Positions 6,658 through 6,964 of a DNA stretch of 6,964 nucleotides are shown piece after piece. Source of the stretch: Bacteroidia bacterium (lineage in GTDB: Bacteria; Bacteroidota; Bacteroidia; NS11-12g; UBA955); assembly GCA_023258655.1 (NCBI GenBank), contig JALQWO010000089.1, forward strand, positions 1 through 6,964. Direction: 5' to 3'. The notes beneath the pieces are model-generated. The model worked only from the letters and a program-made list of their open reading frames with translations, was not told where the DNA came from and did not search any database. A program made the translations under genes and the position numbers. Each line of letters starts with the position of its first letter. The stretch's first letter is position 1.

Positions 6658-6964
6658 TTACATTGACTTCATCACTTCCAAGGCAGATCCCTCGTAAAGT
6701 AACCCCATCACCAAACCCACAATGAACAAGGTCGGAACTAAGATGACCAAAGCCAAATTGATTTTCTCGTGCTTCAAGTGCATGAAAGCACCAACGATAT
6801 AATAGGCTTTCACCAAGCCAAAGAAAATAAAGATGAAGTTTCTAAATCCGCTGGCTGGCATCACAAAATAGATGACAAAGTCCAACACCGTGATACCCAA
6901 GAGTAACCAAAAAGTTCTCCAAAGTTCCTTGGTGCCATGACTCTCAGTATGGGGAATGTAATTG
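6658..6964 (-). CDS. Cytochrome c oxidase subunit IV (prokaryotic COX4/CyoD-like), 5' end cut by window edge
   Basis: The visible 101 residues are the C-terminal part of a small membrane subunit of a haem-copper oxidase. After a hydrophilic lead (HTESHGTKELWRTFW) come three transmembrane segments (about 15-36, 42-62, 68-90). The family hallmark VKAYYIVGAFMHLKHE (51-66) spans the end of the second segment and the following loop, and the end reads LLYEGSALEVMKSM. This fits the prokaryotic COX4 family (CtaF/CoxD/CyoD type), usually about 100-120 residues, so only the first few codons are missing. A TTG at 6900 is not the start: the frame continues upstream with clearly family-like sequence to the window edge. 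The oxidase catalytic subunits and the operon promoter are expected to the right of the window. sco follows after 3 nt. Confidence 0.92.
   Translation of the reverse strand, partial: NYIPHTESHGTKELWRTFWLLLGITVLDFVIYFVMPASGFRNFIFIFFGLVKAYYIVGAFMHLKHEKINLALVILVPTLFIVGLVMGLLYEGSALEVMKSM

Noticed and set aside
6658..6900. TTG at 6900 as the start of the subunit IV gene
   Set aside because: The frame continues upstream with family-like residues (KELWRTFW) to the edge, so the codon is an internal leucine and the gene is truncated by the window.
1..6964. Mobile element, CRISPR array, phage or defence system
   Set aside because: All sequence is accounted for by core metabolic, recombination and respiratory genes with spacers of 100 bp or less; no transposase, integrase, direct-repeat array or tRNA was seen.

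Overview
The window looks like an ordinary chromosomal stretch from an aerobic member of the Bacteroidota, most likely Flavobacteriia-like. The evidence is the close fit of GcvP, RecA and RadC to that phylum, and start codons without Shine-Dalgarno sequences. The recA upstream region also carries a Bacteroidota-type promoter (TTG, then TAnnTTTG), and the cytochrome oxidase accessory cluster has the gene order familiar from flavobacteria. The assignment comes from recognising proteins and motifs; no search was run.

Layout. Positions 1-1960 (minus) hold the N-terminal two thirds of gcvP, the decarboxylating subunit of the glycine cleavage system, running off the left edge. A 99-bp spacer separates it from radC (2060-2749, minus), a JAB/MPN+ family protein. 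A 100-bp AT-rich divergent spacer then leads to recA (2850-3872, plus), which ends in a strong intrinsic terminator (3894-3925). A secreted TonB C-terminal-domain protein follows (3956-4783, plus); its N-terminal half looks like a second, decayed copy of the same domain. It converges on a compact minus-strand gene cluster that fills the rest of the window.

Read in the direction of transcription (right to left), that cluster is cytochrome c oxidase subunit IV (partial, 6964-6658), an SCO1/SenC copper chaperone (6654-5974), a DUF420/CtaM-like membrane protein (6005-5439), a 79-residue secreted or membrane CPMC protein (5437-5198) and a DUF983 zinc-ribbon membrane protein (5208-4825). Gaps of 1 and 3 nt and overlaps of 11 and 32 nt indicate one operon, the distal end of a larger oxidase operon whose catalytic subunits should lie beyond the right edge. 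SCO delivers copper to the CuA site. DUF420 proteins are linked to haem-copper oxidase maturation. The roles of the CPMC and DUF983 proteins are unknown, but their position suggests oxidase assembly or metal and thiol handling.

Every intergenic gap is 100 bp or less. I see no RNA genes, CRISPR arrays, mobile elements or phage genes. There is no clear sign of a novel defence or mobile system; the points worth a second look are the two small uncharacterised oxidase-operon proteins, the tandem TonB_C architecture and a perfect 22-bp palindrome inside sco.
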